From: Ardenticatenaceae bacterium | GTDB lineage: Bacteria; Chloroflexota; Anaerolineae; Promineifilales; Promineifilaceae | Length of the DNA stretch: 64,000 nt | Direction: 5' to 3' | NCBI GenBank assembly: GCA_020634435.1 | Contig: JACKBS010000015.1 | Coordinates: 179,415 to 243,414, forward strand | In this document: one piece after another, positions 51,233 through 59,908 of the stretch | Layout of the letters: each line of letters begins with the position of its first letter | Numbering within the stretch: the stretch's first letter is position 1 | Translations under genes and position numbers: made by a program | The notes under the pieces: model-generated | Databases searched by the model: none | Seen by the model: only the letters and a program-made list of their open reading frames with translations | What the model was told of the DNA's origin: nothing

Positions 51233-54200
51233 ATGCCTGAAAATTCTCTCTTTTACCGCTTACGCCGAATCCTTAATCCGCGACAGAGCTTGCGCGCGCA
51301 GGCAGCCCTGGCGTTTGGCTCGTTGACGATCCTGCTGGCCATTTTGATCAGCGTGCTGGTGGAGCGTGCCGCCCAGGCTGACTTGCAAGACTCTAGCGGT
51401 GGCAAGCTGGCAGAGCTGGCCTACTACATGGCCGATGCGCTGAATCGGGACATTTTTACTCGCTACAAGGAGCTGGAACTGCTTTCTCTTTCCACGCCGC
51501 TGGCTAGCCCGGACACGCCAATGGCGTCTAAGCAGCGGGTATTGGCCAGTTTTCAAGACATTTATCCGCACTACATTTGGGTTGGGCTGGCCGATCTTTC
51601 AGGACAAATGCTTACCAGTGTGGGGACTCGCCCTGGTGAGGAAGAATCGGTGACGACGCTTGACTGGTTTATGAAGGCGATGGAACGGCCGTATGCCGGT
51701 GACCTATACGCTGAGTTGCCCAACGGTGAACAGGCTCATTTTTTGACGATTGCGATTCCTATTCGCAATGAAGCGGGGCAGCCGGTTGGCATTTTAGGCA
51801 CTTACCTGGATGAAACCTGGATTGGTGAGATCGAGTCCACGCTGCTGCTGCCCTCCCAAGATAGATCGAATGTTCACATTATTGTGCTGGCGGAAGACGG
51901 CCGTTACCTCTTTGGCACCCGCCCTATGCCCCATGAATCGCCCTGCATTGAAGCCGCTGCTGCGGCCCAAAAAGGTGAAAATAGCTACCTGGTTGGTACC
52001 TGGTCCGACGGGACTGTTTATCTGACAGGGTATGCCCAAGTGGTGCCAGACCCCACGTTGAATGGCCCAAATTGGTTAATTTTAGCCTGCCAGCAAGCCG
52101 GTGAGGCGCTGACCCCGGTACAGCAGTTGCAGCAGCGGGTGCTGTTGGTTGGCAGCAGCCTGAGCCTTTTGTTTATCCTGCTGGGCTGGGTGGTTGCCGG
52201 ACGTATTACGCAGCCGCTTTCGGCCATTGCCCAGGCGGCCAACCGCTTGAGGCAGGGTGAAAGTGAGGCGACCATTCCCATTTATCCGCATGGCGATGAA
52301 GTAGGCGTGCTCTCCCATTCCTTACATGAACTGGTGACCAGCCTGGCCCAGCGCACAACGGAGCTGGGCAGCGCGGAAAATGAGCTGGAAGAGGTCAATA
52401 ACACACTAGAAGCGATTATCCAGTCGGTGCCGCTGGCGATTTTCTTGCTGGACCCTGAAGGCGTGGCCCACGCCTGGAACCCGGCCGCCCGCGAGATGTT
52501 TGGCTGGCATGAAGAAGATATGGCCGCGTCGCCCAATCCGATTCATGTGATGCAGCATGAACCAGATTTCCGCGATCTGCTGCACCGCGCTTTGGGTGGC
52601 GAGGTGCTGACCAACGTAGAAAAGCAGCATGTGCGGCCCGATGGCACGCCGATGCACGTGAGCATTGCCATGGCCCCCATACATGATGCCCAGGGCCAGC
52701 CGACCGGCGCAGTGACGGTGCTGGCCGACGTAACAGAGCGCAAGCAGGCGGAAACCCAGCTGCGGGATGCGCACCGGACGCTGGCCATTTTGATGAGCAA
52801 TTTACCGGGCATGGCCTACCGCCGTCGCCCCGATGACCGCCATGCTTTGACCTTTGTGAGTGAGGGTTGTTTTGACCTGACCGGCTACACGCGCGAGGCG
52901 TTGTTAAATAACGCGACGGTTCATTATGCTGATTTAATTTACCCGGACGATCGTCCGGCGGTGTTTGCGGAGATTGAACGGGCATTGGCAGCGAAACGGC
53001 CGTATCAATGCACGTATCGCATCACCACGGCGGCGGGGCATGAGCGCTGGGTGTGGGAACAGGGCGAGGCTGTGTACGGCGAGGATGGCACGCTGCAAGC
53101 TCTGGAAGGGTTTATTACCGACAACACCGGCCAGGTGATGGCCCAGCAAGAGCTGGAGCAACGCGTAGCTGACCGCACGCGCAAGCTCTCGGTGCTGAAT
53201 GATGTGCTGCGGCTAACCAACACCACCGACGACCTCGCCGATATTCTGAATGGCGTTATCCAGCGTATGCTTGCGGCCACACGGGGCGAGATTGGCTACA
53301 TTCACCTGCTGGATAGCCAGAATCGTGTCCACCTGACGGCTCAGGAAGGGTTGCCTCTTTCGGTGGTGGAAGTGGTTGCCAATTTACCCATCGAGCCACC
53401 AAACCTGGCTTCGAGTTGGGTTGTGGCTCATAACGCCGTGCTGACCGTGCCGCAGGTGCGGGTGGATGAACGCACAATGCATCTGGCTGGCATACCTGAA
53501 AAACTCAATGCGTACGTGGGTGTACCCCTGGTCGCTGGCTCCAAGGTGGTGGGTGTCTTAAGTTTGATAGGGCAAACCGTCGCCCAGTTTGGCGGTGAAG
53601 AGGCTGACCTCCTCCTGGCCGTGGGCCGCCAGATTGGCAACGCCGTAGAAACGGCCCGCTTGCGCCAGCAGGAAGGCTTTTTGATGGTGTTGCAAGAGCG
53701 CAATCGGCTGGCCCGCGATTTGCATGATTCGGTAACGCAGTCGCTGTACAGCGTGGTTTTGTTTGCCGAGGCGGGGCGGCGCAAGCTGGCTACCGGTGAG
53801 GTTGAGCAGGCGAGCACTTATCTGGAGCGGGTGAACGAGACAGGGCAGCAGGCGTTGAAGGAGATGCGCCTGTTTATTCATAAATTACGGCCGTTGGCCC
53901 TGCAAGAAGAAGGACTTGATCGCGCCTTGGAACAGCGTTTGAAGGCGGTGGAAGGCCGCAGCGGCATTGACCATGATTTGGTGGTGGAAGGCACGCTGGA
54001 TTTGCCACCGCGTATGGAGGAAGCGCTTTACCACATTAGCATGGAAGCGCTGAATAATTCACTAAAACATGCCCGCGCCAGCAAGGTGACAGTGCGGCTG
54101 GCCATCGACGACGCGCAGGTAGACATGAAAATTAGCGATGATGGACGAGGGTTTGATGTGCCAGAAACGGCCGTTGCCAGCGACGGCATCGGTCTAAAAA

Positions 54201-54307
54201 GTATGCGCGAACGTGTCGAAGCATTTGGTGGGACCGTTACCTTGCAATCCACACCTGGACAGGGCACAATGGTGCATGTATGTTTGCCTCTACACAGCGA
54301 CAAATAA
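51233..54307 (+). CDS. Large NarX/DegS-type sensor histidine kinase (CACHE-HAMP-PAS-PAS-GAF-HisKA_3)
   Basis: About 1024 residues. TM1 is about 20-40, a CACHE-type external sensor spans about 45-295, and TM2 is about 302-325. HAMP (GRITQPLSAIAQAANRL), PAS1 (IIQSVPLAIFLLDPEG), PAS2 (MAYRRRPDDRHALTFVSEGC) and a GAF domain (about 660-815) follow. HisKA_3 has phosphoacceptor His in RLARDLHDSVTQSLYS near 830, and HATPase_c has MEALNNSLKHA near 940. ATG 51197 lies 36 bases upstream, but MPENSLFYRL at 51233 is more natural. A NarL regulator gene follows 32 bases later, a clear cognate pair. Confidence 0.9.
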   Translation: MPENSLFYRLRRILNPRQSLRAQAALAFGSLTILLAILISVLVERAAQADLQDSSGGKLAELAYYMADALNRDIFTRYKELELLSLSTPLASPDTPMASKQRVLASFQDIYPHYIWVGLADLSGQMLTSVGTRPGEEESVTTLDWFMKAMERPYAGDLYAELPNGEQAHFLTIAIPIRNEAGQPVGILGTYLDETWIGEIESTLLLPSQDRSNVHIIVLAEDGRYLFGTRPMPHESPCIEAAAAAQKGENSYLVGTWSDGTVYLTGYAQVVPDPTLNGPNWLILACQQAGEALTPVQQLQQRVLLVGSSLSLLFILLGWVVAGRITQPLSAIAQAANRLRQGESEATIPIYPHGDEVGVLSHSLHELVTSLAQRTTELGSAENELEEVNNTLEAIIQSVPLAIFLLDPEGVAHAWNPAAREMFGWHEEDMAASPNPIHVMQHEPDFRDLLHRALGGEVLTNVEKQHVRPDGTPMHVSIAMAPIHDAQGQPTGAVTVLADVTERKQAETQLRDAHRTLAILMSNLPGMAYRRRPDDRHALTFVSEGCFDLTGYTREALLNNATVHYADLIYPDDRPAVFAEIERALAAKRPYQCTYRITTAAGHERWVWEQGEAVYGEDGTLQALEGFITDNTGQVMAQQELEQRVADRTRKLSVLNDVLRLTNTTDDLADILNGVIQRMLAATRGEIGYIHLLDSQNRVHLTAQEGLPLSVVEVVANLPIEPPNLASSWVVAHNAVLTVPQVRVDERTMHLAGIPEKLNAYVGVPLVAGSKVVGVLSLIGQTVAQFGGEEADLLLAVGRQIGNAVETARLRQQEGFLMVLQERNRLARDLHDSVTQSLYSVVLFAEAGRRKLATGEVEQASTYLERVNETGQQALKEMRLFIHKLRPLALQEEGLDRALEQRLKAVEGRSGIDHDLVVEGTLDLPPRMEEALYHISMEALNNSLKHARASKVTVRLAIDDAQVDMKISDDGRGFDVPETAVASDGIGLKSMRERVEAFGGTVTLQSTPGQGTMVHVCLPLHSDK

Positions 54308-54339
54308 GCTGAGGCTAAGTACCAAACGGGAGAGAGAAG

Positions 54340-54996
54340 ATGAGTGAGCCAATTCGTATATTTCTGGCCGATGACCATGCCGTTGTGCGTGAAGGTCTGG
54401 TAGCCTTAATTGAAACCGAGACCGATATGGAAGTAGTGGGCACGGGCGAGAACGGTGAAGAAGCCGTGCGCCGCGTACTGCACTTTCAGCCGGATGTGAC
54501 CCTGCTGGATTTGAACATGCCGCGCAAAAGTGGCCTGGAAGCAATCGCCGAGATTAAACAATCCCTGCCCGACGCGCGCATCCTGGTGCTGACGAGTTTT
54601 GGCGACGATGAGCACGTGTTTTCGGCCATCAAAGGGGGTGCGCTGGGGTATCTGCTCAAAGATACGCCGCCCCACGAGCTAATCCGCGCCATTCGCAATG
54701 TGTATGAAGGCAAATCCGCCCTGCACCCGGATATCGCCCTCAAAGTGATTCACGAGCTGAACAAGCCCGCCGATTTACCCCCCACCGAAGATCCATTGAC
54801 GGAGCGGGAGGTAGACGTGCTAAAGCAGGTGGCCCGCGGCCTTTCCAATGATGAAATTGCGGAACTGCTGGTGGTAAGTGAACGGACGGTGCGCACCCAT
54901 GTGAGCAACATTTTGGGCAAGCTGCATCTGGCCAACCGCACGCAGGCGGCTTTATATGCTTTGCGCGAAGGGATTTCTACGCTGGATGGCAATTAG
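54340..54996 (+). CDS. NarL/LuxR-type response regulator (first)
   Basis: A 218-residue protein with a complete receiver: LADDHAVVREG (acid pair), LLDLNMPRKSG (phospho-Asp near residue 54), VLTSF (Thr/Ser) and YLLKD (Lys near 107). The LuxR HTH (LTEREVDVLKQVARGLSNDEIAELL) is near 150-210. It is the direct partner of the upstream kinase and should bind DNA as a dimer when phosphorylated. The palindromic site at 55022 and the terminator at 55039 follow its stop. Confidence 0.93.
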   Translation: MSEPIRIFLADDHAVVREGLVALIETETDMEVVGTGENGEEAVRRVLHFQPDVTLLDLNMPRKSGLEAIAEIKQSLPDARILVLTSFGDDEHVFSAIKGGALGYLLKDTPPHELIRAIRNVYEGKSALHPDIALKVIHELNKPADLPPTEDPLTEREVDVLKQVARGLSNDEIAELLVVSERTVRTHVSNILGKLHLANRTQAALYALREGISTLDGN

Positions 54997-55021
54997 CCCA
55001 CCGCTGTTTGGCAAAAGTTCA

Positions 55022-55038
55022 TACGTCATTTGACTTAG
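55022..55038. promoter_or_regulatory. Palindromic site, copy 1 (TACGTCATTTGACTTAG)
   Basis: Fits the shared pattern TACGTCA-TT-TG(A/T)C(A/T/C)TA. It lies 157 bases before the second regulator gene and directly in front of the terminator of the first. Other copies are at 55934, 58609 and 63383. Confidence 0.55.
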
Positions 55039-55066
55039 AGAGCTGCTCATTTGAGCAGCTCTTTTG
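55039..55066 (+). terminator. Intrinsic terminator after the kinase-regulator operon
   Basis: AGAGCTGCTC-ATTT-GAGCAGCTCT is a perfect 10-base stem followed by TTTGTTGT. Confidence 0.8.
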
Positions 55067-55194
55067 TTGTAGATGATTGAGGGCATTCTGCCGATGTGCT
55101 GTTTGGGCCGGTTGGTTAGGATAAGAAAGCTACAAGAATAGTGAGCCTCCCAGCCGAGCTGTAGGTGACAATGGCCTGTGGGCCGAAGCATACC

Positions 55195-55848
55195 ATGGAA
55201 AAAATGATACATATCCTCATTGTTGATGATTACGCGGTTGTGCGTGAAGGTCTGCGCGCGTTTTTGACCACAGAGCCCGATATGGTGGTGGTGGGTGACG
55301 CGGCCGATGAAGAAACGGCCGTTCAGCAATGCCAGGCGCTGCAACCCGATGTGGTAGTGATGGACCTGGCCATGCCCAACAACGAGGGGATCGAGGCGAT
55401 CCGCGCCATCCGCAGCCAGTGCCCGGCGGTGGCTGTGTTGGTGCTGACCAACTTTGCCGAAGAAGAGCGGGTGATAGCGGCGCTAAAGGCGGGGGCTCAC
55501 GGCTACATGCTTAAAGATGCCACCACTCAAGACATCATCCAGGCGATTCGCGACGTATCCGAAGGCAAGTCGGTGCTGCATCCTTCTGTCTCTTACGTGG
55601 TGGTGCACGCATTACAGACTCCCAACGAAGAAGACCAAACGGCGCTGGGTGACCTCACCAAACGCGAAGTTGAGGTGTTGCAGCTGGTGGCGCAGGGGCA
55701 CACCAACCAGGAGATCGCCACCCGCCTGGAAATCGACGAACGGACTGTTCGTGTTCATGTTTCCCACGTTTTGCAAAAACTGAATCTGGAAAACCGTACG
55801 CAGGCAGCGCTGTTTGCCCTGCGTAATGGCCTGGCTGCGCTGCATTAG
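55195..55848 (+). CDS. NarL/LuxR-type response regulator (second)
   Basis: A 217-residue paralogue of the previous regulator with an intact receiver (IVDDYAVVREG, VMDLAMPNNEG, VLTNF, YMLKD) and LuxR HTH (LTKREVEVLQLVAQGHTNQEIATRL). The best starts are ATG 55195 or 55204; an ATG at 55165 adds ten unusual residues. It is separated from the first regulator by a terminator, so it has its own promoter, and the palindromic site at 55022 lies upstream. Both regulators may serve the single kinase. Confidence 0.9.
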   Translation: MEKMIHILIVDDYAVVREGLRAFLTTEPDMVVVGDAADEETAVQQCQALQPDVVVMDLAMPNNEGIEAIRAIRSQCPAVAVLVLTNFAEEERVIAALKAGAHGYMLKDATTQDIIQAIRDVSEGKSVLHPSVSYVVVHALQTPNEEDQTALGDLTKREVEVLQLVAQGHTNQEIATRLEIDERTVRVHVSHVLQKLNLENRTQAALFALRNGLAALH

Positions 55849-55933
55849 TTCTTCCCGTCAGCCAGCCAATCCTTCAAAGGCGGCCAAACGGCCGTTTCTA
55901 TCCCCCTCTCTTCTTCGTTTATTCCCCCAACGG

Positions 55934-55950
55934 TACGTCATTTGTCATAG
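55934..55950. promoter_or_regulatory. Palindromic site, copy 2 (TACGTCATTTGTCATAG)
   Basis: Second copy of the shared 17-base site, in the 279-base gap between the second regulator and the YflT-like stress protein gene, 178 bases before its ATG. No other clear signal was found in this gap. Confidence 0.55.
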
Positions 55951-56127
55951 CGTGCTTAAACATTTGCCAGGGAACGGCCGCTGCCAAACTGGCCATTTGT
56001 AAACACGCAATTACGCCTTCGCGCCGATGTTCCCCAACGCGCTTCCCGGTAATCTAAGAGCAGAATTTCCACTGCCAAATTGACAGCGGTTAGCAACAAG
56101 AAGATTCAATTACGGAGGTAATTTACG

Positions 56128-56640
56128 ATGAGTACAGACAGTGTTATCCACGTTTATGACAGCATGACCGCCGCAGAAACGGCCGTACGCAAACTTAATG
56201 AAGGCCACTTCCCCATCAAGCAAGTGTCTATTCTGGCGCAAGACATGGCCAGCGAAAAAGAGGTTCATGGCTTTATCACCACGGGCGATGTGGCCAAGGC
56301 CGGGGCTGGTACCGGTGCCTGGGTGGGCGGCTTGTTCGGCATTTTGATAGGCGCCGCCTTTATTTGGGTGCCTGGATTTGGCCCACTGTTTATTGCCGGA
56401 CCTCTGGCTGCGGCGCTGCTGGGCGGCGCAGAAGGAGCTGTGGCCGGAGCCGCTGGTGGTGGTTTGCTCGGTGCGCTCTTTGGTTTGGGCGTCTCTAAAC
56501 AGCAGATTGTGAAATACGAAGAGACGTTGAAGGCTGGCAAGTTTATGCTGGTCGCCCACGGCAGCCTAGAAGAGCTTGAGCTGGCCCGCACCCTCCTGAA
56601 CGAGACAGAAACGGCCGAACCCGTTGGCGCTTTGGCCTGA
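56128..56640 (+). CDS. General stress protein 17M/YflT-like membrane-associated protein
   Basis: A 170-residue protein. The N-terminal domain (VIHVYDSMTAAETAVRKL, about 5-60) matches the YflT/GSP17M fold. A glycine/alanine-rich double hydrophobic stretch (about 65-120; GTGAWVGGLFGILIGAAF) follows, then a final alpha-beta part (GKFMLVAHG). B. subtilis relatives belong to the general stress response; their activity is unknown. GGAGG lies before ATG 56128, and a palindromic site 178 bases upstream suggests control by the local regulators. Confidence 0.75.
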   Translation: MSTDSVIHVYDSMTAAETAVRKLNEGHFPIKQVSILAQDMASEKEVHGFITTGDVAKAGAGTGAWVGGLFGILIGAAFIWVPGFGPLFIAGPLAAALLGGAEGAVAGAAGGGLLGALFGLGVSKQQIVKYEETLKAGKFMLVAHGSLEELELARTLLNETETAEPVGALA

Positions 56641-56726
56641 TTGCCGACAGTCCAAGACATTTATTCGCGATGAGCAAGCCAACTGAGTGCATAAGCAACT
56701 CGGTAAATAACAAAAGGAGACAAACC

Positions 56727-57359
56727 ATGGACATTCCTTTAAATGCAGACGTATACGGTCCAGACGGCCGTTTAGGACATTCAACGGGCATTATTATCGA
56801 CCCGGTTACCCAAGAAGTGACGCATCTGGTGGTGCGCGATGAAACAGCCAAATTCCACGCCGAGCGCCTGGTATCGGCCGACCACATTGAAGACAGCGAC
56901 ACCGATATGATTCGCCTGGACTTGCCAGGCGGGCAGTTGGGCAAGATGGCGCAGTTTCAGGAAGTAGAATTTTTGCCCGCTACCGAGCCGCACTATCGAG
57001 CGGCCACATCTTTAGGGGGCACCTATGTCTGGCCCTATGTAACGGCCTTGCCAGATGCCCATTTTGTGGAAGTGGTTCATCGCCACATTCCACCCTACGA
57101 GCGGGACATTCGGCGCGGGGCTACGGTTCATGCCACAGACGGCCGTGTGGGGCAGGTTGATGAGCTGGTGGTAGACAAAACCAACTGCCGTCTTACCCAC
57201 CTTGACCTGCGTGAAGGGCACCTTTGGGGCCAAAAAGATGTCATGATTCCGGTTGATGAGATTGAGAAAATTTCTGAAAACGACATTTACCTGAAGATAG
57301 ACAAGCACGATATAGCCGTTCTGCCTACCTTCCCAATTCACCGGCACATTCAACATTGA
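56727..57359 (+). CDS. PRC-barrel domain protein (copy 1)
   Basis: A 210-residue protein with two PRC-barrel units. The first is at about 1-75 (MDIPLNADVYGPDGRLG, VTQEVTHLVVRD). The second is at about 125-205 (IRRGATVHATDGRVGQVDELVV, LREGHLWGQKDVMIPVDEI). PRC barrels bind partner proteins or RNA and are found in RimM and photosynthetic reaction centre H subunits; free-standing ones accompany stress genes. AAAGGAGA precedes ATG 56727, and a longer frame from 56670 is rejected. A paralogue follows. Confidence 0.85.
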   Translation: MDIPLNADVYGPDGRLGHSTGIIIDPVTQEVTHLVVRDETAKFHAERLVSADHIEDSDTDMIRLDLPGGQLGKMAQFQEVEFLPATEPHYRAATSLGGTYVWPYVTALPDAHFVEVVHRHIPPYERDIRRGATVHATDGRVGQVDELVVDKTNCRLTHLDLREGHLWGQKDVMIPVDEIEKISENDIYLKIDKHDIAVLPTFPIHRHIQH

Positions 57360-57372
57360 GTACCACAAAAAA

Positions 57373-57399
57373 GCCGCGAACCCAAGTCGGGTTCGCGGC
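57373..57399 (+). other. Perfect hairpin before the second PRC-barrel gene
   Basis: GCCGCGAACCC-AAGTC-GGGTTCGCGGC, an 11-base stem immediately followed by AGGAGA and the ATG at 57414. There is no T run. It may protect a processed mRNA end or tune translation of the second copy. Confidence 0.6.
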
Positions 57400-57413
57400 C
57401 AGGAGAAAAAATC

Positions 57414-58046
57414 ATGGACATTCCCCTAAACGTCGAAGTGACTTGCAGTGATGAGCAGGTATGCGGCCGTTCTGACTGCGTCTTGCGGAATCCAGTTACG
57501 AAGGAAATCACCCATCTGGTCGTGCGGACCGAAGGGTTCATTCATCAGAAACAGATGGTTCCGGTTGACCTGATTGTGGAAAGTACGCCACACAAAATTG
57601 TGCTGCGCTGCTCACAAAAAGAACTGGCTCACCTGAAACCGTTTACCCATGTTGAATATTTGGATGCGTACGGCGAGGAATATTTGTCCGAGCCAGAAAT
57701 TACAGGACCGGGAGCCGTGTACATGTGGCCTTACGGCATGGCCGAAAACGGGCCGATGGCTGTTCCCATAGAAGATATTCCGCAAGGTGAACTGGGTATT
57801 CATCGGGGGGCAGCGGTGGAAGCGACAGACGGCCGTATTGGCCATGTTGATGAGTTTCTGGTCAATCCAGAAAACAGCCACATTACTCACCTGGTGCTGC
57901 GTGAAGGGCATCTGTGGGGGCAAAAAGATGTCACCATTCCGATTTCAGACATAAAGCGTCTGGGTGAAGATGTGGTTTACCTCAACGTCAACAAACACGC
58001 CATCGCCCAAATGCCCGGTACGCCAATTAAGCGGTGGTGGCCATAG
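57414..58046 (+). CDS. PRC-barrel domain protein (copy 2)
   Basis: A 210-residue paralogue of the preceding gene: the same start (MDIPLN), the same two-barrel layout and a nearly identical block LREGHLWGQKDV(T/M)IP near residue 168. Residues 10-22 contain two Cys (VTCSDEQVCGRSDC) not found in copy 1. The tandem arrangement shows a local duplication, followed by change mainly in the first barrel. It is expressed from the same transcript, with a hairpin between the two copies. Confidence 0.85.
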   Translation: MDIPLNVEVTCSDEQVCGRSDCVLRNPVTKEITHLVVRTEGFIHQKQMVPVDLIVESTPHKIVLRCSQKELAHLKPFTHVEYLDAYGEEYLSEPEITGPGAVYMWPYGMAENGPMAVPIEDIPQGELGIHRGAAVEATDGRIGHVDEFLVNPENSHITHLVLREGHLWGQKDVTIPISDIKRLGEDVVYLNVNKHAIAQMPGTPIKRWWP

Positions 58047-58091
58047 GCCCCGTTTCATGCCAACGGAATTATAGATTTAAGGAAAACTGTT

Positions 58092-58589
58092 ATGAAAAAG
58101 CTAACAACCCGTTCACTACTGTTCGTGTCCTTGCTGCTCATCTCCATTTTGGCGGCATGTGGCGGCAGCAGCGACCCCGATATTGACAAAAGCACGGTGA
58201 GCAACGCTGTGCAGGAGGCGGCCAACACGTTTGTGACTGATTTTAACAACCGCGATCTGACGCGCTTTGACGCTTTGTTTGCGCCGCCCAGCGATCAGTA
58301 CGGCACCACAGAAACTTTGGACGCCGCTCACCAGCTCATGGCCAGTGCGGCCGACGGTGTGACCTTCCAGATGGATAAATTTGAAATCCAAAATGTGCAG
58401 TTGGATGACAAGCATGTGGAAGCGGTGGTTACCTACTATGCGGAAGTGTCTATGTGGGAAAACCAAAGCGAGACGTATTCGGCCGTTGTGACCCAGGATG
58501 TTTCCCTACAAAAAATCAACGACCAATGGCTCATCACCGGTGGTGACACGGCAAATGTGACGCCGGGGATGGGCGCACAGGATTCGTAA
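58092..58589 (+). CDS. Lipoprotein with NTF2-like domain
   Basis: A 165-residue lipoprotein: lipobox LAAC (Cys-22), then a domain beginning VSNAVQEAANTFVTDFNNRDL that resembles the SnoaL/NTF2 cone fold, ending with a strand block VSLQKINDQWLITGG. This pattern is typical of small lipoproteins of unknown role. It follows the PRC-barrel genes by 45 bases and may be in the same unit. Confidence 0.65.
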   Translation: MKKLTTRSLLFVSLLLISILAACGGSSDPDIDKSTVSNAVQEAANTFVTDFNNRDLTRFDALFAPPSDQYGTTETLDAAHQLMASAADGVTFQMDKFEIQNVQLDDKHVEAVVTYYAEVSMWENQSETYSAVVTQDVSLQKINDQWLITGGDTANVTPGMGAQDS

Positions 58590-58608
58590 TTGTTCCCCGC
58601 GGACTGGT

Positions 58609-58625
58609 TACGTCATTTGTCCTAC
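58609..58625. promoter_or_regulatory. Palindromic site, copy 3 (TACGTCATTTGTCCTAC)
   Basis: Third copy of the shared 17-base site, 131 bases before the transaldolase-like gene. A hairpin-like ACCCCTG-TTTTT-GCGGGTGGGGT follows directly. Confidence 0.5.
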
Positions 58626-58755
58626 CCCTGTTTTTGCGGGTGGGGTCATATCGCCGATGTGGTCAAGGCGAGCTGCGCCTACTATTTAGACAAGAATAAA
58701 ACAGGACAGAAACGGCCGTTTTTCAGGTCGCCAACGAGTCCAAGAGGAGCACAAT

Positions 58756-59829
58756 ATGAGCAAATTACACGAAGCGGCGGGCCTGGGCCAGTCGATCTGG
58801 TTGAAGGGAATTGATCGGCCGTTTATTCAAGATTTTCAGCTGCGGGATTTAATCGAACAAGGGGTTCACGGCGTGACCACCCATCCCCGAGACCTGGCGC
58901 TGGCTTTGGCAAACGGCCGTGACTATGACCAGCAAATCGCCGAATTGGGGCAGCAGGGTGACGCTCTGCCAGACATTGCCGAAAAGCTGCTGTTTACCGA
59001 TGTGCAAACGGCCGTTGACCTGCTCCATCCCATCTATGAACGCACCCACGGTGTGGATGGCTATGTGAGCCTGGACGTAAACCCGGCGCGAGCCCACAGC
59101 GTAGACGATCTGCTCTCCGAAGGGCTGCGGCTGGCCTACGATGTGGACCGCGTAAACGTAATGGTGCAAATTCCGGCCACGGCAGCCGGCATTGAAGCCA
59201 TCGAGAAACTGATTGGCGAAGGCACTAACGTCAACGCGACCCATGTGTACACGTTGGAAACGTACGAAAAAGTAGCGCAAGCTTATCTGGCGGGTGTGGA
59301 TTATTTCTGGAGCCATTTAGACATTTGGCGGCTACCTCCGGCCAGTGTGGTCACGCTGCCGGTAACGCAGCTGGATGTGGCAGTGGATGCCCTGCTAGAT
59401 GCCAATGATCCGCTGCGTGGCCGGGCGGGAATGGCCACGGCGAGAGCCATTTACGGCCGTTTCCAACAAATCTTCCAGAGCAGCGAATGGAAACACCTGG
59501 CTAAACATGGCTCATGGCGGCAACGGCCGTTGTGGGACAGCAGCGATGACTCGCGGTACGTTTACGGCCTGATGGGACCCAATACGGTCCACAGCCTGCC
59601 GCCAACCCACATCGCCACCTTCCTGAAAGAAAGCCCGATGACCAACACGTTGGCGCTGGATCAAGCTGAAGCGCAGCGGACGCTGGCTGCCCTCAAAAAT
59701 CAGGGTATCGATCTGCAAAGCATAGAAAAACAGCTGCAAACTCAAGCCATCGACGAGATTCGCCAGGCTTACAAACAGATTGCCGACAGCGTGTTGCAAC
59801 GTCGCGACGAACTGGCGCTGACCCTCTAA
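58756..59829 (+). CDS. Transaldolase-family protein lacking the catalytic residues
   Basis: A 357-residue protein that aligns along its length with bacterial transaldolases (SIWLKGIDRPF, YVSLDVNPARAHS, AYLAGVDYFW, KHGSWRQRPLW, MGPNTVHSLPP). The Schiff-base lysine of the usual VM(I/V)K(V/I)PAT is Gln here (NVMVQIPATAAG, near residue 137). The usual Asp of WLDxISR is Lys (WLKGIDR), Asn of TSNP is His (TTHP), and Glu of SLEV is Asp. It therefore should not carry out aldol transfer. A binding or regulatory role is inferred. It has its own upstream palindromic site. No pentose-phosphate genes are near. Confidence 0.85.
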   Translation: MSKLHEAAGLGQSIWLKGIDRPFIQDFQLRDLIEQGVHGVTTHPRDLALALANGRDYDQQIAELGQQGDALPDIAEKLLFTDVQTAVDLLHPIYERTHGVDGYVSLDVNPARAHSVDDLLSEGLRLAYDVDRVNVMVQIPATAAGIEAIEKLIGEGTNVNATHVYTLETYEKVAQAYLAGVDYFWSHLDIWRLPPASVVTLPVTQLDVAVDALLDANDPLRGRAGMATARAIYGRFQQIFQSSEWKHLAKHGSWRQRPLWDSSDDSRYVYGLMGPNTVHSLPPTHIATFLKESPMTNTLALDQAEAQRTLAALKNQGIDLQSIEKQLQTQAIDEIRQAYKQIADSVLQRRDELALTL

Positions 59830-59908
59830 AAAATGGAAAATGCACTCTTCAATTCCAGCGCTTTTCTGGCAAAACCATTCATGACCTTTGCCATAACTGG
59901 TTGATCTC

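Noticed and set aside
55090..58660. GCCGATGT recurring at 55090, 56023 and 58653 downstream of the palindromic sites
   Set aside because: Spacing to the palindrome is not constant and the 8-mer is short, so chance cannot be excluded.
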